Below are positions 4,784 to 8,759 of a stretch of 8,759 nucleotides of DNA, one piece after another. The DNA comes from Armatimonadota bacterium. GTDB lineage: Bacteria > Armatimonadota > Fimbriimonadia > Fimbriimonadales > Fimbriimonadaceae. The stretch covers positions 1-8,759 of the forward strand of contig JAEVZK010000006.1 in assembly GCA_023392285.1 (NCBI GenBank), read 5' to 3'. The stretch's first letter is position 1. Every line of letters begins with the position of its first letter. A model generated the notes under the pieces. The model did no database searches and was not told the DNA's origin. It saw only the letters and a program-made list of their open reading frames with translations. Both the position numbers and the translations under genes were made by a program.

Positions 4784-7261
4784 TCATGCCGCTTTACGAA
4801 CATCCTCGCGAGCCAAGCTCTCCAAGCGGCGTTCAGTCTTCGCCTGGTACATCGCTTGGTCCGCCACCGAGATGAGCCCGGCGCAGTCCCGCGCATCGGT
4901 CGGATAACAGGCCAGCCCGATGCTGACGCCGAGCCGGAGCTTTCCAATCTTCGGATGCTTGAGTCGTGGATCATATCCGTCGATCGCCTTCTCAATGCTG
5001 AGCTTCAGCTGCTCGGCTCGATCTCGGGAAGCGTCCTTGAGCACAATAACGAACTCGTCCCCACCGTAGCGCGCAACGATTCCCGCTTGACCGACCTGCT
5101 CGAGAAGAATCTTTCCGATCTCCACGAGCACTCCGTCACCCTTCAGGTGCCCGAAATTGTCGTTGATCGGCTTAAAGCTGTCCAGGTCGAGGCATAACAG
5201 GCAATGTTCAGCCCGTTCGTCCTGCTTCGACGTTCGGCAAAGCGTCTCGACATGGTCGGTCAGGAAGCGCAGGTTGTGCAGCCCCGTCAGCGGATCAGTG
5301 AGGGAATCGCCCCGAGCACGGTCGAAGAGAAGACCATTTTGGATGGCATGTCCTGCCCGCTCCGCGATCAGTTCCAGAAGCTGCCGATCGTATTGGCTGA
5401 AGGCTTCCGAGTCGGTGTGGTAAAGATTGATCGTCGCAATGGCCCCTCCTTCGAACCGCACCGGCACGATCAGAGCTGTATTTAAAGGATCCCATTCGAG
5501 TTCAGGAGACGCATTGAGCATGAGATCATCCGCCTGGAAGGCTCCCAAATAGGAGTCTCCCGAGTGGAGGACTTGACGCGAAAGACAAGAGTCACCAATC
5601 GAATAAGCACCCTCGAAGAAGCCTGCATTCAGGCCAAAGGCACTATCTGCCTCTAAGCGGCAAGCCTGCTCGTTCCATACCATGAAAACGCACGAAGATC
5701 CCGGATAGATGCTCTCGATCTTCTTTGCCAGAAGCTGAATCGTATCACTGACTCCCAGACTGGAGGACAACGACTGAGCCACTTCGTATAGCGCCCAAAG
5801 CTCCGTCGACGTGCGCGAAATATGCTCGACCGCCATCTTTGAAATGTTTTCCGAACCAGGCTCGCAACTCTTTCTTGCGAGAGGCCCGCTGTTCTCTTCA
5901 GCCATCTCTGCCACCACTCGATCGATGACTCTGGCAAATGCCTCTACTACGGCCGGATCGAAGTGAATTCCCGCGTCTCCCTTGATCACCGACACTGTCT
6001 TCTCATGCGTCCATGCCTGCCGGTAAGAACGGGTCGAAGTGAGCGCATCATACACGTCGGCGACCGCCATAATTCTGGCGGTAAGGGGGATCTCTTCACC
6101 CTTCAGCCCGTCTGGATATCCCGTCCCATCCCACTTCTCATGGTGATGTCGAACGATCGGGATGACCGGCCAAGGAAATTCAACCGGCTCCAGAATCGCC
6201 GCCCCGATCGCAGGATGCATCTTAATCTTCTCGTATTCCTCGTCGCTCAGCTTTCCTGGCTTGAGTAGCACGTATTCGGGAACGCCAAGTTTTCCGATGT
6301 CGTGCAGCAGTGCACCCGTCCGAACTGCCTCCATTAGATATTCGTCCAGCCCCATCTCTTCAGCGATCGCCACCGCATACCGCTGGACCCGCACAATGTG
6401 CTGATGGGTGTATTGATCTTTAGCGTCGATAGCAAGGGCCATGCTTTTGATCGTCGCCAGGTAAAGGTCGGCAAGCTCCGCCTGCTTCTGTTGAAGCTGC
6501 TCGATGTGCTTCTGCTTCTCAGTCGCACGACTGATGTAGGTGACGTATGACTGATAGACCAGATAAGCCACCGGCAACACAAAGAGGAGAACCGCCGACG
6601 CGCTGCCATTGCCCAAGAACAGAACGCCAATCGCTCCCACGCAGGCGCTCGCAAAGTAGCTCGGGGCCGTCCAGAGGAAATTCTCCTTCCACAGCTTCCC
6701 GACCGGCTCCTGCGCGTAAAACGAAATCATGATCGCCACGCCAATTGTGTTCACTAGGAAAAACGTCAGCGAACTGCCCGCCACCGCGATGAAGCTCGCA
6801 ACGGGTTGGAGTTCCATCCCCCATCCATTTAGGCTGGCAAATACGGTGCCCCCAAGCAGAGCCTCGACACAGCTCAGTGCCAAGTTGAATGAGAGCTGGT
6901 GAAAGCGCTGGCGCTTCGGGAAAATACAACTTGAAACGCATCCAGCAAGCGCGATCAGAACGCCCGCCGCGGGGCCAAAGTGAAGCAGCGTCGCAAATGT
7001 CAGCGCAAATCCAAGCGACATCGAACCCGCTTCTTCCTCTTTGCGCTGAGGATTGAGGCTAACCTTCTTCCCGCCCGCCACAACGCCTAGCACGATGAAG
7101 ACGATCAACTCCAGATACGAAGGAGAACCCTGCGGAAAGGGAATCAGCTGTGATGCGATGAGCGCCGCGAGGCCCAAGAGGCACACGGCGACGAGGTATT
7201 TTTTCGCTCCCTGCGGCATGGATGACATAGTCGTACGGCACACCATCCTGGGTGCCCACAT
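4784..7261 (-). CDS. Membrane-bound HD-GYP / GAF / GGDEF c-di-GMP enzyme, 825 residues
   Basis: This is a bifunctional second-messenger protein. About seven hydrophobic segments occupy residues 22-237, then a charged coiled-coil linker (245-265). The HD-GYP phosphodiesterase (about 265-450) keeps the expected residues: His288, His320-Asp321 and Lys324 in LLHDIGKLGVP, His349, HHE at 373-375, DGTGYP at 378-383, and Asp402 in VADVYDALTS. A GAF-type sensor (about 485-645) follows. The diguanylate cyclase (about 650-810) has DPLTGLHN, DLDSFKPINDNFGH and an intact GGDEF at 733-737. The RxxD product-inhibition site is missing: the equivalent residues 724-727 are GQAG. Both activities therefore look intact, with no GGDEF feedback site. 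The start is uncertain: there is no ribosome binding site at 7261, and ATGs at 7228 and 7219 would also precede the first membrane segment. The gene is preceded by 159 non-coding bases and is probably transcribed alone. Confidence 0.95.
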   Translation of the reverse strand: MWAPRMVCRTTMSSMPQGAKKYLVAVCLLGLAALIASQLIPFPQGSPSYLELIVFIVLGVVAGGKKVSLNPQRKEEEAGSMSLGFALTFATLLHFGPAAGVLIALAGCVSSCIFPKRQRFHQLSFNLALSCVEALLGGTVFASLNGWGMELQPVASFIAVAGSSLTFFLVNTIGVAIMISFYAQEPVGKLWKENFLWTAPSYFASACVGAIGVLFLGNGSASAVLLFVLPVAYLVYQSYVTYISRATEKQKHIEQLQQKQAELADLYLATIKSMALAIDAKDQYTHQHIVRVQRYAVAIAEEMGLDEYLMEAVRTGALLHDIGKLGVPEYVLLKPGKLSDEEYEKIKMHPAIGAAILEPVEFPWPVIPIVRHHHEKWDGTGYPDGLKGEEIPLTARIMAVADVYDALTSTRSYRQAWTHEKTVSVIKGDAGIHFDPAVVEAFARVIDRVVAEMAEENSGPLARKSCEPGSENISKMAVEHISRTSTELWALYEVAQSLSSSLGVSDTIQLLAKKIESIYPGSSCVFMVWNEQACRLEADSAFGLNAGFFEGAYSIGDSCLSRQVLHSGDSYLGAFQADDLMLNASPELEWDPLNTALIVPVRFEGGAIATINLYHTDSEAFSQYDRQLLELIAERAGHAIQNGLLFDRARGDSLTDPLTGLHNLRFLTDHVETLCRTSKQDERAEHCLLCLDLDSFKPINDNFGHLKGDGVLVEIGKILLEQVGQAGIVARYGGDEFVIVLKDASRDRAEQLKLSIEKAIDGYDPRLKHPKIGKLRLGVSIGLACYPTDARDCAGLISVADQAMYQAKTERRLESLAREDVRKAA

Positions 7262-7331
7262 TTATTATCGGGAGAGTTGAACCCAGAACTATATCTGTTT
7301 AGGTGAAATCTTCGAATTCGCTACTTCCTGA

Positions 7332-7346
7332 CGATTCTGTCAATCG
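7332..7346. promoter_or_regulatory. Inverted repeat over a possible -35 element of the c-di-GMP gene
   Basis: CGATT and AATCG flank a 5-base centre 70-84 bases upstream of the c-di-GMP gene. On the minus strand the centre includes a TTGACA (7343 to 7338), the consensus sigma-70 -35 hexamer. No good -10 stands 16-18 bases downstream; the best -10-like hexamer, TATAGT (7293 to 7288), is too far for this pairing. The overlap of palindrome and TTGACA could be an operator, but five-base arms are weak evidence. Confidence 0.2.
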
Positions 7347-7420
7347 GCCGAACACGCCCCATACTGAACGCTGAACACGGCGGCATCTAGCACGTATAAG
7401 GTTGGAATCAGTTGGGAAGC

Positions 7421-8083
7421 CTATCCTTTCTTCAATGCTGCTAGTACGCCCTTGTACAACGCTTGGGCCATCTGATTCCGCCCCGTCTGAGAGCTCAAAA
7501 ACGCCTCATCCTGAGGGTTCGTGAGCACAACCATTTCGCACAGCAGCACGGGCACATGAGAGAAAATAGAGCCGGTAAGGGCACCCTGTTTGGCTCCGAT
7601 ATGAGTCGCCCGATCGCCGCGGAGACCATTGTTCTTCAACCGGCCCGACAACGCCTTCGCCATCGCCAGGTGAAAAGCAGTCGCCTTGCGCCGACTTTCT
7701 GCGATCACCCACTTGGACGGTCCTGACACAGACCCGACCTTTCCTGGCTGAGCAGGATAGTAGTTCGTAAAGCCGCTGCCGGAGGCCGCATCGCAGTGAA
7801 GCCGAATCATCAAATGCGCCTTTGCGCGATTCGCAATTTCGGCGCGCCTACGATTTGACACCCGCTCACCTTCGCGATTCTTGGTCATCACCACCCGAAC
7901 GCCATGCTTTTCAAGAAGAGATTTGAGAAGGTTCGCTTCAACCCAGGCGGCGTGAATTTCGGTTAACTTCTTACCTTGAGTTCCCATTCCAACCTCAGAG
8001 GGATGACCGGGATCGATGCAGACCACTTGAGCCGCCAGAAACGTGGCACTCAAAGAAAGGAGGATCAGGCAAACGAAGCGCAT
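7421..8083 (-). CDS. Secreted N-acetylmuramoyl-L-alanine amidase (Amidase_3), 220 residues
   Basis: This zinc enzyme should cut the amide bond between N-acetylmuramic acid and L-alanine in peptidoglycan, in the periplasm or outside the cell. Residues 1-18 are a signal peptide (MRFVCLILLSLSATFLAA) with likely cleavage before Gln19. The mature protein is a bare catalytic domain: zinc ligands His27 in IDPGHPSE, Glu49 and His96 in MIRLHCDA, and the catalytic Glu183 in LLCEMVVLTNP. There is no AMIN, SPOR or LysM targeting region, so it is near the minimum for the family. I chose the ATG at 8083 because it begins the signal peptide; an in-frame ATG at 8125 would run through the tRNA gene. No Shine-Dalgarno site is present in the 14 bases between the tRNA and the start. 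Confidence 0.9.
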   Translation of the reverse strand: MRFVCLILLSLSATFLAAQVVCIDPGHPSEVGMGTQGKKLTEIHAAWVEANLLKSLLEKHGVRVVMTKNREGERVSNRRRAEIANRAKAHLMIRLHCDAASGSGFTNYYPAQPGKVGSVSGPSKWVIAESRRKATAFHLAMAKALSGRLKNNGLRGDRATHIGAKQGALTGSIFSHVPVLLCEMVVLTNPQDEAFLSSQTGRNQMAQALYKGVLAALKKG

Positions 8084-8097
8084 GGTTCGCGGAGAAG

Positions 8098-8173
8098 TGG
8101 CGCCCCCAGCGAGACTCGAACTCACGACCTACTGCTTAGAAGGCAGTTGCTCTATCCACTGAGCTATGGAGGC
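8098..8173 (-). tRNA. tRNA-Arg (anticodon TCT), CCA encoded
   Basis: The minus strand folds into a full cloverleaf. The acceptor strands GCCTCCA and TGGGGGC pair with one U-G wobble, followed by discriminator G and an encoded CCA (8100-8098). T8-A9 precede a D arm with GCTC/GAGC. The anticodon arm ACTGC/GCAGT holds the loop CTTCTAA (8142-8136) with anticodon TCT at 8140-8138. A 5-base variable region follows, and the T arm GTGAG/CTCGC carries TTCGAGT. The anticodon reads AGA, and AGG by wobble. It lies 17 bases after the glycosidase-like gene and 14 bases before the amidase. Confidence 0.97.
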
Positions 8174-8182
8174 AGACCTCCA
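8167..8182 (-). repeat. Inverted repeat joining the tRNA leader and its 5' acceptor strand
   Basis: On the minus strand TGGAGG (8182 to 8177), four bases TCTG, then CCTCCA (8172 to 8167) make a 6-bp hairpin. The second arm is part of the 5' acceptor strand of the tRNA and the loop spans the RNase P cleavage point. In the precursor this hairpin would compete with the acceptor stem. An 8-base direct repeat, CTATGGAG on the plus strand, also occurs at 8164-8171 and 8191-8198. Confidence 0.35.
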
Positions 8183-8190
8183 ATAGAATA

Positions 8191-8759
8191 CTATGGAGAC
8201 GAAGCTGCCGGCAGGAATCCCGCCGCCTTTGCGAACGCTTCTAACTGGGAAAAGTTGCGAGTCCAGGTCGTGTACATCACACCATCGACCCCCTTCACGC
8301 CGTTCGCGCTCTTCAGCCAGGTAGCGATTTCGGTCGGATCATGGTCATAAAAGCCAGCGAGAATTTGCCGCCAGCCGTGAGCAGAGAAGAACTGGAGATT
8401 CTTGGCGCGAGCGGCGAAATACCAGTTGACGATCACCGCATCTTTGGGCAATCCCGCCCAACTGCCGGTCAGATCGCCCGCCACATCGTAATAGTTAGCC
8501 CGCGCGTTGTGGTTAGGATCGAACATGTCGCTCCAGATGAAGCACTCTGCCCGCGGCGAAACACTTTTCACGATATCGAACGCCCTTCGCGCGTTCATCG
8601 CGAGCAGTGCGCCCGCATCAAGATGCAGGGCAGCGCAGGCCCTATCCCGATTCGCGGAGCGGATCTCATCATGAGAAAAGAAGAATTGCGAAGGACTAAA
8701 AAGTTCGTTGACGCGCTTCGCCTCATCAGTCATCAGGGCGTAGGTCGACGGATCGCCCA
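8191..8759 (-). CDS. Glycosidase-like protein (GH20-like barrel), C-terminal part only
   Basis: The frame is open to the right edge of the window, so the true start is missing and about 188 C-terminal residues are visible. Counting from the internal ATG at 8733, FFFSHDEIR (17-25) resembles the His-x-Gly-x-Asp-Glu catalytic strand of GH20 beta-N-acetylhexosaminidases, where Asp-Glu are the key pair. FIWSDMFDPNHN (65-76), IVNWYF (101-106), ILAGFYD (124-130) and GVMYTTWTRN (151-160) look like successive strand ends of a TIM barrel, rich in the Trp, Tyr and Asp expected of a sugar site. The protein ends shortly after the last motif with a small loose tail. The fold is fairly convincing; the exact family and substrate are not, and another GH clan is possible. 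The amidase downstream supports a role with amino sugars or cell wall. Confidence 0.65.
   Translation of the reverse strand, partial: GDPSTYALMTDEAKRVNELFSPSQFFFSHDEIRSANRDRACAALHLDAGALLAMNARRAFDIVKSVSPRAECFIWSDMFDPNHNARANYYDVAGDLTGSWAGLPKDAVIVNWYFAARAKNLQFFSAHGWRQILAGFYDHDPTEIATWLKSANGVKGVDGVMYTTWTRNFSQLEAFAKAAGFLPAASSP

Noticed and set aside
4742..5197. 151-codon plus-strand frame opposite the GGDEF domain
   Set aside because: It is antisense to an unmistakable GGDEF domain whose codon pattern explains the openness.
6519..6941. 140-codon minus-strand frame inside the membrane part of the c-di-GMP gene
   Set aside because: It lies in another frame of the same strand and lacks the hydrophobic pattern seen in the true frame.
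8084..8125. Upstream in-frame ATG extending the amidase by 14 residues
   Set aside because: The extension would be coded by the T arm and acceptor of the tRNA gene and would bury the signal peptide.

Overview
The window reads as a chromosomal stretch from a free-living, probably Gram-negative-type bacterium of moderately high GC. A 60-base sample inside the signalling gene (5041-5100) is 60% G+C. The lineage is a guess: the WG-repeat subtilase, the HD-GYP/GGDEF fusion and the short Amidase_3 protein recall Acidobacteriota or Armatimonadota soil bacteria. No marker gene here settles it. Apart from a short REP-like palindrome, no insertion sequence, CRISPR array, rRNA gene or phage gene is visible.

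Layout. 1-1697 (minus) is a secreted subtilisin-like serine protease of family S8. It has a signal peptide, a propeptide region and a complete catalytic triad, and it ends, as far as the window shows, in tryptophan-glycine repeats; its 3' end lies beyond base 1. A 366-base divergent intergenic region (1698-2063) holds a REP-like perfect palindrome and a second hairpin. From 2064 to 4589 three plus-strand genes of unknown function follow, each separated by about 200 bases: a 249-residue soluble protein, a 359-residue protein whose C-terminal half carries a HEPN-type Rx4H motif and whose end is AT-richer than its surroundings, and an 87-residue protein with two membrane segments. This is the accessory-looking part of the window.

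From 4784 to the right edge all genes are on the minus strand. 4784-7261 encodes an 825-residue membrane protein with about seven N-terminal membrane segments, then HD-GYP, GAF and GGDEF domains, so one polypeptide carries both a c-di-GMP phosphodiesterase and a diguanylate cyclase. Upstream of it lie, in transcription order, the 3' part of a glycosidase-like gene (8191 to the edge), a tRNA-Arg(TCT) with encoded CCA (8098-8173), and a secreted N-acetylmuramoyl-L-alanine amidase (7421-8083). These three are packed with gaps of only 17 and 14 bases.

How the genes fit together. The amidase and the glycosidase-like protein could both act on peptidoglycan or other amino-sugar glycans, and the protease is exported too, so much of the window serves the cell surface. 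The c-di-GMP protein is a likely surface or lifestyle regulator, but nothing in the sequence links it to its neighbours. The best candidate for something undescribed is the HEPN-motif gene with its two orphan neighbours. The evidence for a system there is only suggestive.
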